Shown here: positions 37,138 to 46,628 of the stretch, piece after piece
Position numbering within the stretch: the first letter of the stretch is position 1
Layout: every line of letters starts with the position of its first letter
From: Erythrobacter sp. 3-20A1M
Lineage (GTDB): Bacteria; Pseudomonadota; Alphaproteobacteria; Sphingomonadales; Sphingomonadaceae
DNA: 64,000 bases
NCBI RefSeq assembly: GCF_018636735.1
Contig: NZ_CP045200.1
Location: 1,240,001-1,304,000 of the forward strand
Direction of reading: 5' to 3'
Position numbers and translations under genes: made by a program
The notes under the pieces: model-generated
The model's database searches: none
The model's input: only the letters and a program-made list of their open reading frames with translations
Told to the model about the DNA's origin: nothing

Positions 37138-37626
37138 ATGTCCGCCACCGCTTCCCTTCGCTCCGCTGTCGATCCGCTTGCCACCGCTTCCCTTCGCTCC
37201 GCTGTCGATCCGCTTGCCACCGATGCCGCCGCAGTCGCGCGCGGGATCGTGCGGCTGTTCGCGCGCAACGATATCTGGTGCGTCACCGAGATGCCGCTGC
37301 GCAACGGGCGGCGTGCCGACCTGATGGGGGTCGATGCGAAGGGTCGGGTGGTGATCGTGGAAATCAAGGTCGCGCGCGGGGACTTGCTCGGCGATGCGAA
37401 ATGGCCCGATTATCTGGATCATTGCGACCGGTTCTACTGGGGCCTGCCACCGGGTCTCGATCGCTCTCCGCTCGAAAGTGAAGGCTATCGCCCGGATTGC
37501 TGCGGCGTGATCGTGGCCGACGGTTACGATGCGGAGATCGTCCGCCCAGCCCCATCGCATCCGCTGTCGGCCGCGCGGCGCAAGGTCGAGATCGAGAAGC
37601 TGCGCGCGCGGCGATGCGGCGGTTGA
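37138..37626 (+). CDS. mmcB: MmcB family DNA repair protein
   Basis: A 162-residue protein. FARNDIWCVTEMPLRNGRRAD and VEIKVARGDLLGDAKWPDY are the PD-(D/E)xK-like nuclease core of MmcB, part of the alphaproteobacterial SOS response to mitomycin C. The N-terminus carries a 36-bp tandem duplication, giving two copies of ATASLRSAVDPL before the conserved part. First backbone gene after the island. Confidence 0.85.
   Translation: MSATASLRSAVDPLATASLRSAVDPLATDAAAVARGIVRLFARNDIWCVTEMPLRNGRRADLMGVDAKGRVVIVEIKVARGDLLGDAKWPDYLDHCDRFYWGLPPGLDRSPLESEGYRPDCCGVIVADGYDAEIVRPAPSHPLSAARRKVEIEKLRARRCGG
37144..37222. repeat. 36-bp tandem repeat inside mmcB
   Basis: Two identical 36-bp units (37144-37179, 37180-37215) and seven bases of a third. 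The period is a multiple of three, so the frame is kept and 12 residues are duplicated. Confidence 0.93.
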
Positions 37627-37763
37627 GCGTGGCGGTCGATCCCGAATGCGCGCCGTGGGGCGCTGGCTCGGGCATTTAGCACGGGGCTTCTAGGCCCAAG
37701 GCCCCGCCCTACCGCAATCTTGCCCCTCCCCGCTTCGGGCGAATATCTGTAAGGGGGTGGGCG

Positions 37764-38486
37764 ATGCTCATCGCCGTCGCCCTTTCCGCCCTCGCCATGA
37801 CCGCGATCGTCGCGCTGCGCTATCTCGCGACCAGCGGCTTCTTCGCCTGGCTCACCGGGCGCGTGCGGCCCGGCTATCACGCGCCGCTGAAACCGCAGAT
37901 CGGGCGCGAGATTCGCTGGTCGCTGGCGTCCGCAGCGATCTACGGCATTCCGGCCGGGATCGCGGCATGGGCCTGGCGCGAGCATGGCTGGACACAGATC
38001 TACAGCGGGTGGACCGACTATCCGCTATGGTACCTGCCGCTGTCGGTCCTGCTCTATCTCTTCGCGCACGATACCTGGTTCTACTGGACGCATCGCCTGA
38101 TGCATCGCCCGCGTATCTTCCGCGTAGCGCATGCCGTGCATCATGCAAGCCGACCGCCGACGGCGTGGGCGGCGATGAGCTTCCACCCGATCGAGGCGCT
38201 GAGCGGTGCGGTGGTCATCCCGGCGCTGGTGTTCCTCGTCCCGATCCACGTGGCGATGCTGGGCTGCGTCTTGCTGGTGATGACCGTGATGGGCGTCACC
38301 AACCATATGGGTTGGGAGGTATTCCCGGGACGGCTGGTTCATTCGCGGGCAGGGAACTGGCTGATAACGGCCAGCCACCACCAGCTTCATCATGAGCGCT
38401 ATGCCTGCAATTACGGGCTCTATTTCAGATTTTGGGATCGACTATGCAAAACCGACCGAGGACTGTCCGCCGCCTTTCGGCGATAG
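37764..38486 (+). CDS. sterol desaturase/fatty acid hydroxylase family protein
   Basis: A 240-residue membrane di-iron enzyme with about four helices. The histidine clusters are HDTWFYWTHRLMH, HAVHHAS and SHHQLHHERY, matching HxxxH and HxxHH motifs. Members hydroxylate or desaturate sterols, fatty acids or carotenoids. In pigmented sphingomonads, carotenoid or lipid modification is plausible, but unproven. The next gene starts inside its 3' end. Confidence 0.86.
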   Translation: MLIAVALSALAMTAIVALRYLATSGFFAWLTGRVRPGYHAPLKPQIGREIRWSLASAAIYGIPAGIAAWAWREHGWTQIYSGWTDYPLWYLPLSVLLYLFAHDTWFYWTHRLMHRPRIFRVAHAVHHASRPPTAWAAMSFHPIEALSGAVVIPALVFLVPIHVAMLGCVLLVMTVMGVTNHMGWEVFPGRLVHSRAGNWLITASHHQLHHERYACNYGLYFRFWDRLCKTDRGLSAAFRR

Positions 38487-38905
38487 GAATCTGCGTGGCC
38501 GGTCTGGGCCTGGCCGGAAATGCCGCGCTGCCGAGGGGCGATGTCCGGGTTACCGTCACCGGCCTGCGGTCGGACCATGGCCAGGTGCTTGCCTGCCTGA
38601 CCGCCGACGCGAAGGATTTTCCCGACTGCAGCAAGGACCCCGCCGCGCGCAGGCGAGCGATACCCGCGCAGGATGGCATGCAGTTCACCTTCTCCGACGT
38701 GCCGCAGGGCGAATACGCGATCGCGCTGCTGCATGACGAGAACGCGAACGGGAAGGCGGACAAGGCCCTGATGGTGCCCAAGGAAGGCTTCGGCTTCTCG
38801 CGCAATGCGAAGCTCCGGCTCGGCCCGCCGTCGTTCTCTTCCGCCGCCTTCGCGGTGGACGGCCCACTTGTGAAGCACACGATCAGGATGCGATACATCT
38901 TCTGA
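38444..38905 (+). CDS. DUF2141 secreted protein
   Basis: A 153-residue protein with a signal peptide (LSAIGICVAGLGLAGNAALP). DVRVTVTGLRSDHGQVLACL, FSDVPQGEYAIALLHDENANGKAD and MVPKEGFGFSRNA are the DUF2141 beta-sandwich hallmarks. Likely periplasmic; function unknown. It overlaps the preceding enzyme by 43 bases; the ATG at 38444 begins the signal. Confidence 0.87.
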   Translation: MQNRPRTVRRLSAIGICVAGLGLAGNAALPRGDVRVTVTGLRSDHGQVLACLTADAKDFPDCSKDPAARRRAIPAQDGMQFTFSDVPQGEYAIALLHDENANGKADKALMVPKEGFGFSRNAKLRLGPPSFSSAAFAVDGPLVKHTIRMRYIF

Positions 38906-39007
38906 CCCGGCGGGACGTCGCGCCAGATTAGTCGGCGCGACTTAAGGGATTGTTTACCATGTCGCGCCAGAAGGAGCCCACGCAACACGAGTGGGGACTT
39001 CGCAATC

Positions 39008-40312
39008 ATGGACAGGCTCTCGCCCGACTACGATTCTTTCGACTGGGATGCTCTCCCGGAAGAAGACGAGCTGACGCTGACAGAGGCGGATTACGCGCCC
39101 GAGCCGCCGCCTTCCCCCGTGGGGCAGGACGACCGGCGGTTGCAGGTGCGCGCCTATAGCTACTGGGCCAGCCTGCTGGGCTCGCGCTCGCTGCCTTCGA
39201 CCGACGATCTCGATCTGAACGCGGTCGCGGATTTCGCCACCAACAGCGTCCTCCTCGATTTCACCGGCGATCCGCTCCAGCCGGCGATCCGCCATATCGG
39301 CACCGCGCTGGCCGAGGAATGCGGTGCGGACGCACGAATCGAAACGGTGGACGACGTACCCGCCCGCTCGCTGCTCAGCCGTATCACCGGGCATTACATG
39401 GAAATCCTGGCGAACCGCGCGCCGATCGGGTTCGAGGCGGAATTCGTGAACGCGCGGGGCGAACAGATCATGTATCGCGGCATCCTGATGCCGTTTTCGC
39501 GCGACGACGAGGAAATCGATTCGATCCTCGGCGTGATCAACTGGAAGGAAGCGCTCGACGCCGACCGCGCGCGGGCGCTGGAACAGGAAGTTCGCGAGGC
39601 GCTGTCCAGCCATTCCCTCGGGCCCGCACTCCGTGCGCAAACTCCGGTGGGCCGATGGGCCGACGGACCCAATACCGAGGCGGCAAATTCGGACGAGGCG
39701 CTGTCGGGCGGCCTGCACGATTGTCTCGTCGCCGCTCGCGCGCTCGCGGCGCACGCCGAAAGTTGCGAAGATCGCAGCCGACTGGCGCTCTACAACGCGA
39801 TCGGTCGCGCCTACGACGTCAGCCTGGCGGCGGCGCAGGAGCCCGATGCATTCGCCGAACTGCTGACCGAATATCGCCTGAAGGTGCAGGCGCGCGCGCC
39901 GATGACCCCGGTCGTGAAGCTGGTTTTCGGTTCGGGCTACGACAAGACGCGGCTCACCGAATATGCCGCCGCCCTGTCCTTCGCCCACCGCCAGGAGATG
40001 GCGCCGGGCATGCTGGCGCGCCATTTGCGCACTGTCGACGGCGGGTTGAAGGCTGTGGTACAGGAAGAACGCCGGCTGCGAAGGCTGGAGAGCGGGGCGG
40101 CCTCGAAAGCCGAGAACGCGCGTCCACGTCTGCCCCGAAGCCTGCGGTCGAATCCGGGTCGCCCGTTGACTTCCCTCCCGACGGAGGGGGACGAGTTCGG
40201 GCTGGTGATGATCCGGCGCCTGGCCACTGGAGAAATCGTGCTGTTGGGCGAGGTTACGTCCGATCACGCCATGATCGAACGCGCAGCACGGCGAATCACT
40301 AATCAAGGTTAA
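39008..40312 (+). CDS. PAS-domain-like protein, function unknown
   Basis: A 434-residue soluble protein. Residues 45-180 (YWASLLGSRSLPSTDDLD, NSVLLDFTGDPLQPAIRHIG, FEAEFVNARGEQIMYRGILMPF) look like the PAS_5 domain of alphaproteobacterial proteins. The remainder is helical with Arg-rich and low-complexity parts and a C-terminal segment FGLVMIRRLATGEIVLLGEV. No kinase or cyclase output is visible, so it may be a sensory adaptor. Confidence 0.65.
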   Translation: MDRLSPDYDSFDWDALPEEDELTLTEADYAPEPPPSPVGQDDRRLQVRAYSYWASLLGSRSLPSTDDLDLNAVADFATNSVLLDFTGDPLQPAIRHIGTALAEECGADARIETVDDVPARSLLSRITGHYMEILANRAPIGFEAEFVNARGEQIMYRGILMPFSRDDEEIDSILGVINWKEALDADRARALEQEVREALSSHSLGPALRAQTPVGRWADGPNTEAANSDEALSGGLHDCLVAARALAAHAESCEDRSRLALYNAIGRAYDVSLAAAQEPDAFAELLTEYRLKVQARAPMTPVVKLVFGSGYDKTRLTEYAAALSFAHRQEMAPGMLARHLRTVDGGLKAVVQEERRLRRLESGAASKAENARPRLPRSLRSNPGRPLTSLPTEGDEFGLVMIRRLATGEIVLLGEVTSDHAMIERAARRITNQG

Positions 40313-40396
40313 TCAGAGGGAAACTTTATCGCGTGTTCGGGAAATAATGTGTCGCTGTGGGTTTCGGCCCCGGCATACGAACGCTAGGGACGGATC

Positions 40397-41515
40397 ATGT
40401 CCCTCTTCTCCCGGTCGCCCGTTCGCATCCAGCCGTTTTTCGGCTATCGCAACACCGAGCGCCTGCTGATCGGGGCGCGGGCTCTGCGCTCCGATCCGGT
40501 GGCGTTCGAACGCATGAGCCAGTGGCGCGCCCTGCGCACCATGTGGGGCCAGTTCGCCAGCGCCGAAGCCGCCGGGGTGCGGGTATCCCTGACCGTCCGC
40601 CGCCCGGACGGGGTCGAGCGCCGGTATGGCGCGACCACCGATCGCGAAGGCTATGCGTGGTTCGATATTGCCCTGGATGGCGACTGGGCCCGTCCCGCGC
40701 GCACCGGCTGGGAAGTGGTTGAGCTGGGCTGGGAGAACGCGAAAGGTCCGCAATCGGTCGAAGGCCACGTGATGGTGCCCGGCCAGGATATCCGGCTGGC
40801 GGTGATCTCCGACATTGACGATACCATCATCGAAACCGGCATAACGGGCGGCCTGCGCAACGTCGTGCGCAACTGGCGCCGGATGCTGATCCAGCTGCCC
40901 CACGATCGCAAGCAGGTGGCGGGTGCAGGCGGCTTCTACGGGGAACTCGGCGGGGGGCGACAGCCCGGGCAGGAGGGTGCGGCCATCGGCTCGCGCCTGA
41001 CCGTTTCGCGCCGCCCGTTCTTCTATGTTTCGTCCAGTCCGTGGAACCTGTTCCCCTATCTGGTGGCCTTCCTCCGGGGTCGCGAGCTCCCGCTCGGCCC
41101 GATGATGCTGCGTGACTGGAGCTTCGACCGGGCGACACTGGGCAGCGCGGGCCACGCCGCGCACAAGAGCCGCTCGATCGCGAAGATCATGGACCTCTAT
41201 CCGGACTTGCGCTTCGCGCTGATCGGCGACGACACGCAAGGGGACCTCACCGCCTTCGCCCAGACGGTCGAGCGCGCGCCCGGCCGGATCGCAGCGGTGT
41301 TCATCCGATGCCTGGGACAGCCCTTGTCGGCGGAGGAAATCGAAGCCAAGACGACGATCGAAGGTGCCGGCGTACCGCTGTGGCTGGGAAGCGATTACGA
41401 CACCGGCAACGCCTTCCTGCGCACCGCGGGGCTGGCGGTCGACGACGAGACCGCGAACATCGTCAAGATGATCGAAGAGGGCAGTTATGAACAGGGATCA
41501 CGTCAGGAAACCTAG
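40397..41515 (+). CDS. App1-like phosphatidate phosphatase domain protein
   Basis: A 372-residue protein of the DUF2183/App1 group. The haloacid-dehalogenase motif I is VISDIDDTIIETG, followed by FYVSSSPWNLFPYL and the metal motif LIGDDTQGD. Yeast App1 converts phosphatidate to diacylglycerol; bacterial members may do likewise. The N-terminus has a beta-sandwich-like region. No signal peptide. Confidence 0.87.
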   Translation: MSLFSRSPVRIQPFFGYRNTERLLIGARALRSDPVAFERMSQWRALRTMWGQFASAEAAGVRVSLTVRRPDGVERRYGATTDREGYAWFDIALDGDWARPARTGWEVVELGWENAKGPQSVEGHVMVPGQDIRLAVISDIDDTIIETGITGGLRNVVRNWRRMLIQLPHDRKQVAGAGGFYGELGGGRQPGQEGAAIGSRLTVSRRPFFYVSSSPWNLFPYLVAFLRGRELPLGPMMLRDWSFDRATLGSAGHAAHKSRSIAKIMDLYPDLRFALIGDDTQGDLTAFAQTVERAPGRIAAVFIRCLGQPLSAEEIEAKTTIEGAGVPLWLGSDYDTGNAFLRTAGLAVDDETANIVKMIEEGSYEQGSRQET

Positions 41516-41618
41516 CATACCGGATCGCCGCAGGCTGGGTGTCGCTATCGCCAGGCGCGCGTCCCCGGCCGTTGCCGCTTCAGCGGCGGTTCAGCGCCGG
41601 GAAGGCTAAGCGGGCCCG

Positions 41619-42974
41619 ATGCGCTTCCTCCGCAACGCCCTGCTCGCTCTTGCCGCCTGCGCGTTCGCGGCCCGCCCGGCCATGGCGCAGGAGATCCTGC
41701 GCGATACCGAGAGCGAAGCACTGTTGCAGGACATGGCGGCCCCGATCGTAAAGGCCGCGGGTTTCCAGCCGGGGGCGATCGATATCGTCCTACTCAACGA
41801 TCCGTCTATCAACGCCTTCGTCGCCGGTGGACAGGCGATCTATATCCATTCGGGCCTGATCGAAACGGCCGACAACGCCAACGAAGTGCAGGGCGTGATC
41901 GCGCACGAAATGGGCCACATCACCGGTGGTCACGTGATCCGTTCGTCCGAAGGCATGGCGGATGCCTCGCGCATCTCGATCCTGTCATTGCTGCTGGGCG
42001 CGGTGGCGGTGGCCGCCGGATCGGCCGAGGCCGGAATGGGCGCGATCATGGCGGGTCAGCGCGCGGCGCTGGGGAAGTTTCTCGCCTTCACTCGCGTACA
42101 GGAAAGCAGCGCCGATGCCGCTGGCGCGAAATTTCTGTCCGATGCGGGGATTTCCGGACGCGGTTCGATCGCGTTTTTCGACAAGCTGATGGGGGAGGAA
42201 ATCCGCCACGGCATCAGCCAGGACGACGACGAGCAATTCGTGCGCACCCACCCCATGACGGGCGACCGGATGTCGCGGCTGCGCGACGTCTATTCGAAGG
42301 ACCCGGCCTGGAACACGCCGGTCGACCCGCAGTTGCAGTCCCGCTTCGTGCTGATGAAGGCGAAGCTGGAGGGCTATCTCGCCACCCCGGAAGCGACATT
42401 GCGCGACTACCCCCTGTCGCGCGACGACGAGGCGGCGCTCTACGCGCGCGCCTATGCCTATCACAAGGACGCGCGCATGGATCAGGCGATCGCCGAAACC
42501 GACGCGCTTCTGTCGCGCGAACCGGACAATCCCTATTTCCTGGAGCTGAAAGGCCAGGTGCTGCTGGAGTCGGGCCGCCCGGACGAGGCGCTGGAATCGC
42601 TCCGCCGCGCCAACGAGCTCACGCGCAACAGCCCGCTGATCGCGGCGATCTTCGGCCATGCCCTGATCGCGACCGAGGACCCGGCGCATTACGACGAGGC
42701 GCGGCAAGTGCTGCGCGCTGCGGTCGCGCGCGACCGGGACAATCCGTTCGCCTGGTATCAGCTCGGCGTCGTCTATGCGGCGCAGGGCGACGAACCGCGC
42801 GCCCGCCTCGCCAGCGCGGAACAGCAGATATTGTCGCGCGAATACGCCCGCGCCCTGATGAGTGCCCGCGCCGCCGAGAGCGCGCTGCCCAAGGATACGC
42901 CCGATTGGCTGCGCGCACAGGATATCCGCATGCAGGCCGAGGCGGAGCTTGAACGCAGCCGCGACCGCCGATAG
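41619..42974 (+). CDS. M48 metalloprotease with TPR repeats, BepA-like
   Basis: A 451-residue periplasmic protease. Signal peptide LLALAACAFAARPAMAQ, zinc motif HEMGH in GVIAHEMGHITGGHV (about 96) with a downstream glutamate in ESSADAAGAKFL, and C-terminal tetratricopeptide repeats (MDQAIAETDALLSREPDNP, PDEALESLRRANELTRNSP). This layout is that of BepA/YfgC, which clears misassembled outer-membrane proteins. Followed closely by a DsbA-like protein. Confidence 0.9.
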   Translation: MRFLRNALLALAACAFAARPAMAQEILRDTESEALLQDMAAPIVKAAGFQPGAIDIVLLNDPSINAFVAGGQAIYIHSGLIETADNANEVQGVIAHEMGHITGGHVIRSSEGMADASRISILSLLLGAVAVAAGSAEAGMGAIMAGQRAALGKFLAFTRVQESSADAAGAKFLSDAGISGRGSIAFFDKLMGEEIRHGISQDDDEQFVRTHPMTGDRMSRLRDVYSKDPAWNTPVDPQLQSRFVLMKAKLEGYLATPEATLRDYPLSRDDEAALYARAYAYHKDARMDQAIAETDALLSREPDNPYFLELKGQVLLESGRPDEALESLRRANELTRNSPLIAAIFGHALIATEDPAHYDEARQVLRAAVARDRDNPFAWYQLGVVYAAQGDEPRARLASAEQQILSREYARALMSARAAESALPKDTPDWLRAQDIRMQAEAELERSRDRR

Positions 42975-42986
42975 CCGCTGCTTCCC

Positions 42987-43682
42987 GTGAAACGTTCGCT
43001 CCTCATCGCCGTCCTCGGCCTGTCCGCACTCGCCGCTGGATTTCTGGGCGCGTGGCTGTTCTCGCTCAGCGGACTCGCCGACCGGCGGACCGAGAGCTAC
43101 CTCGTCGAACACCCCCAGATCCTCGAACGCATGGTCGCGGAGCTGCAGCGGCGCCAGGCGGAGGGGCGGTTGTCCGGCGTGGAGGCGGACGTAACGCACG
43201 CCTTTCCCGGCGCGGTGCTGGGCAACCCGCAAGGCAGCAAGACGCTGGTCGAATTCTCCGACTATCACTGTGGCTATTGCCGCCTCTCGAGTCGGGAGGT
43301 TGAGGCGCTGATCCGGTCGGACCCGCAGGTCCGCGTGGTCGTGCGCGAGTGGCCGATCTTCGACGGGAGCGAAGAGCTGGCGCGGCTTGCGCTGGCGGCG
43401 GCGAAACAGGGCAAGTTCGCCGCGTTCCACCGTGCGCTGTTCGATCATCAGGGCGACGCCGATGCGATAGCCAAGGCGGCGCAGGCGGCTGGCCTCGACC
43501 TTGCGCGCGCGCGCAAGGATGCAGTGGGCGCGGACATCACCGCAGAGATCGAGCGCAACGGGGAACTGGCGCAGCGGCTCGCCTTCTCCGGTACGCCGAG
43601 CTGGGTGGCGAACGGCACCATCCTGGAAGGCGCACAGGGGCAGGAAGCGCTGGCCAAGGCGCTGGTCCCCGACCGGGAATGA
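42987..43682 (+). CDS. DsbA-family thiol:disulfide oxidoreductase
   Basis: A 231-residue protein anchored or exported by an N-terminal hydrophobic segment. The active site is FSDYHCGYCRLSS (CxxC), and the cis-proline loop is FSGTPSWVANG. This resembles the DsbA/ScsC or BdbD group and probably introduces or isomerises disulfides in the periplasm. GTG start; its stop overlaps the next gene's ATG. Confidence 0.88.
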   Translation: MKRSLLIAVLGLSALAAGFLGAWLFSLSGLADRRTESYLVEHPQILERMVAELQRRQAEGRLSGVEADVTHAFPGAVLGNPQGSKTLVEFSDYHCGYCRLSSREVEALIRSDPQVRVVVREWPIFDGSEELARLALAAAKQGKFAAFHRALFDHQGDADAIAKAAQAAGLDLARARKDAVGADITAEIERNGELAQRLAFSGTPSWVANGTILEGAQGQEALAKALVPDRE

Positions 43683-44683
43683 GCGCCCGCGCCCTGTACG
43701 CTGCGTTCGCCCTGCTGGCGATCGTCGCCACACCCGCTCGCGCCGCCGATTTGCCCCGTGGCTTCGCGAAGCTTCGCGCGCAGGACGCACTGGTGCAGCG
43801 GGTGGGCTATCGCCTGGCCGACGGGAACGGCGCCCTGTGCCCGCAAACCGCGCCCGCAACCGGGCTGCTGCTGCACGATCTGGCCACCTACGGCGAAGAG
43901 GATGCGCGTGCGCTGCAAGCGGGACTTGCCCTTGCCGGCCCGATCGGCGTCGAGAGCGTGGTGCCCGGTTCGCCCGCCGCGCGCGCAGGCATCGCGCTCG
44001 ACGATACGGTGCTGGCGATAGGAAACAGATCGATCGGCGATTTTCCGTTCGACGCCCGCCGCAGCTGGGCCCGGCTGCAAGCGATCGAGGCGGCGCTGGA
44101 GACCGCGTTGCGCGCGGATGGGGTCGCGCGCCTCACGCTTTCGCGGAACGGAGAGCGCCGCACGGTCGAGCTCGGCGCCGTGCCCGCTTGCGCCACACGG
44201 TTCGAAGTCGTGCAGATGGGCGGCAAAGCGGCGGCGGAGGGAACGCGCGTCGTCATCGGAAACGACTTCGCAGGCTTCGGCTATCCGGAGGACGAGTTCG
44301 GCGCCGCACTCGCGCACGAACTGGCGCACAATATCCTGCGCCACCGCGCACGGCTCGATACCGCTGGACGCAGCATGCGCAACGAGCGGGAGACGGAACG
44401 CGAGGCCGACCGGATGATGCCGTGGCTGCTCGCCAATGCAGGCTACGATCCGATCGCCGCGGTGCGGTTCATGCAGCGCGTCGGCCCGGGACACGCCGGC
44501 GGCATCTTTCGCGAACGGACCCACGATAGCTGGCAAGATCGGGCGCGGGCACTGGCGCTGGAAGCCGAACTGGTCGCCCAGACGATGCGGGTCACGGGAG
44601 GGGCCGACTGGCGCGCCCGCTTCGCCGCCCAGCTGGCGGAAGCCGCCGAACTGCCGTTGCCAAGCGACGGTTCGGGGAGTTAG
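43679..44683 (+). CDS. secreted PDZ protein with M48-like zinc site
   Basis: A 334-residue protein with a signal peptide (ALLAIVATPARAAD). A PDZ-like region lies around residues 85-120 (VVPGSPAARAGIALDDTVLA), and a zinc protease motif HELAHNILRHRA follows, with a downstream glutamate in EREADRMMPW. It is an unusual order, PDZ before peptidase. ATGA overlap with the DsbA-like gene suggests joint envelope quality control. Confidence 0.82.
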   Translation: MSARALYAAFALLAIVATPARAADLPRGFAKLRAQDALVQRVGYRLADGNGALCPQTAPATGLLLHDLATYGEEDARALQAGLALAGPIGVESVVPGSPAARAGIALDDTVLAIGNRSIGDFPFDARRSWARLQAIEAALETALRADGVARLTLSRNGERRTVELGAVPACATRFEVVQMGGKAAAEGTRVVIGNDFAGFGYPEDEFGAALAHELAHNILRHRARLDTAGRSMRNERETEREADRMMPWLLANAGYDPIAAVRFMQRVGPGHAGGIFRERTHDSWQDRARALALEAELVAQTMRVTGGADWRARFAAQLAEAAELPLPSDGSGS

Positions 44684-45291
44684 GCCTCCGCCGCCGCTTT
44701 CACGTAAATCGATTTGGTCGGCCGGGCGAGCACGCGGCGCACCATCGGTTCGAAGAAGGACAACGGCTCGCTGTCGTAGTCGGGATCGAAGGCCTTCTGA
44801 TCGTATTTCTCGCAGAACGCGCGGCACGCTTCGAAATGCTCGCTATCGGCGAAGGCATCGCGGGCATCGCGATCGAGACCGAGGAAATGGAAGTAGTAAT
44901 AGCCCTGGAACGCACCGTGGTTCTTGCAAATCCAGTGCAGCTCCTCGCTGACGAACGGCTTGATGATCGCGGCGGCGACATCGGGATGGTTGTAGCTGCC
45001 CAGCGTGTCTCCGATATCGTGCAGCAGCGCCATCACCACATAGGGCTCGTCCTGCCCGTCGCGGTGGGCGCGGGTCGCGGTCTGCAGCGAATGCTCCAGC
45101 CGGCATACCGGAAAGCCGCCGAAATCTCCGTCGAGCAACCGCAGATGATCCAGCACGCGGTCGGGCAGTCCCCGGGCAAAGGCACGATATTCGGACCCGA
45201 TGATCTGCCAGTCCTCCGCCGTCCCGTCCTTCATCTCACGGAAGGCCGCGCGTTCGGCCATCGCGTGCACTACATCGGCTTCGCCAGTCAT
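44680..45291 (-). CDS. HD-domain protein, PhnZ/MIOX-like
   Basis: A 203-residue protein with metal ligands in LEHSLQTATRAHRDG, ALLHDIGDTLGSYNH and ICKNHGAFQGYYYFH. This histidine/aspartate set resembles HD-domain mixed-valence di-iron oxygenases such as PhnZ and inositol oxygenase, rather than phosphodiesterases. Substrate unknown. Its stop overlaps by four bases with the convergent protease gene. Confidence 0.7.
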   Translation of the reverse strand: MTGEADVVHAMAERAAFREMKDGTAEDWQIIGSEYRAFARGLPDRVLDHLRLLDGDFGGFPVCRLEHSLQTATRAHRDGQDEPYVVMALLHDIGDTLGSYNHPDVAAAIIKPFVSEELHWICKNHGAFQGYYYFHFLGLDRDARDAFADSEHFEACRAFCEKYDQKAFDPDYDSEPLSFFEPMVRRVLARPTKSIYVKAAAEA

Positions 45292-45384
45292 CGGCCTTCT
45301 CCTCTTGCGAGCAACCGTAGCACCGGCACGCAGGGCCGCAAAATATCTGACATGGCCGCGGCAATAGGATAAGTTCGCCCGCGC

Positions 45385-46626
45385 ATGCCCGTCCTGCCGA
45401 TCCGCCCGACGCCGTTCTTCGAGAACAAGAACCGCGCCTTCTGGAATCTCCAGATCGCCGGCTGGATCGGCGCGTTGCTCCTGCGCACGATCCAGGGCCT
45501 CTCAAACGGGCAGAACGCCAGTTACATGGTCCTGATGCTGGTGGTGGCGATCACCGGCTTTTCGATCAGCCTCGTCCTGTCCGTGATCTATCGCGGCCTC
45601 ATCAACCGGCGGCCGATCGTCACCTGGGGGCTGACCGCGCTCTCGCTGGGCGTTGGCGTCATCCTCTACGCGCTGGTCGAGGCATGGGTGGGCGGCCTGT
45701 ACTATTCCGACCGCGACACCACGCTGGCACAGCTCATCTTCCTCTATTTGTTCTTCGATTTCCTGCTGCTGGGCGCGTGGACCGGTCTCTACTACGCGAT
45801 CAATTTCTTCCTCCAGGTGGAAGAGCAGGCCGACCGGCTGGAACGGCTGGAAGCGCAGGCGACCAGCGCACAGCTCGCCATGCTGCGGTATCAGCTCAAT
45901 CCGCATTTCCTGTTCAACACGCTCAATTCGATCAGCACGCTGGTGCTGCTGAAACAGACCGAACCTGCCAACGCGATGTTGACCCGCCTGTCGGGCTTCC
46001 TGCGCCACACGCTGGTGACCCAGCCCGGCGCGAAGGTGACTCTGGCGCAGGAGGTAGAGACCCTGAAGCTCTATCTCGCAATCGAGCGGATGCGGTTCGA
46101 GGAGCGGCTGCGGACCGAATTCGACATCACCGACGATGCCGCCAAGGCGTGCCTTCCTTCCATGCTGCTCCAGCCGCTGGTCGAGAATGCGATAAAATAT
46201 GCTGTCTCCGCGCAGGAGGAGGGCGCGCGCATCTCGCTCACCGCCCATGTCGTCGGCCCGCGCCTGCGGGTGGCGGTGGCGGATACGGGGCCGGGTATCC
46301 AGAACCCCCAATCGCGCAGCACACTGCCCGCGGCGATGACCGGCGACACCGTATCCACCGGGGTCGGCCTCGCCAATATTCGCGACCGGCTGGCCCAGGC
46401 CTATAGCGACGAGCACCTGTTCGAAATCCGCGCGCCCGCCGGGGGTGGGTTCACGGTGATCATCGAAATCCCCTACGAGACCAGCACCGCTGCCGAGGAG
46501 GCGGGCCAAAGCCGACCCGTTTCCGCCGGCCCAGCCGCGCGCCAGGAAGCCGCGCCCGCCCAGAAACCCGCCGATCCCCCAGCCGTTGACCCGGCATTCA
46601 CCCGTCCTGCAACCGGAACCACTTGA
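45385..46626 (+). CDS. LytS-type sensor histidine kinase
   Basis: A 413-residue membrane sensor with about four N-terminal helices, then the His_kinase domain: LRYQLNPHFLFNTLNSIS includes the phospho-accepting histidine, and the ATPase part has LVENAIKYAV and DTGPGIQ with VGLANIRDRL. The C-terminus is Pro/Ala-rich. It forms a pair with the LytTR regulator starting two bases after its stop. Signal unknown. Confidence 0.92.
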   Translation: MPVLPIRPTPFFENKNRAFWNLQIAGWIGALLLRTIQGLSNGQNASYMVLMLVVAITGFSISLVLSVIYRGLINRRPIVTWGLTALSLGVGVILYALVEAWVGGLYYSDRDTTLAQLIFLYLFFDFLLLGAWTGLYYAINFFLQVEEQADRLERLEAQATSAQLAMLRYQLNPHFLFNTLNSISTLVLLKQTEPANAMLTRLSGFLRHTLVTQPGAKVTLAQEVETLKLYLAIERMRFEERLRTEFDITDDAAKACLPSMLLQPLVENAIKYAVSAQEEGARISLTAHVVGPRLRVAVADTGPGIQNPQSRSTLPAAMTGDTVSTGVGLANIRDRLAQAYSDEHLFEIRAPAGGGFTVIIEIPYETSTAAEEAGQSRPVSAGPAARQEAAPAQKPADPPAVDPAFTRPATGTT

Positions 46627-46628
46627 CC

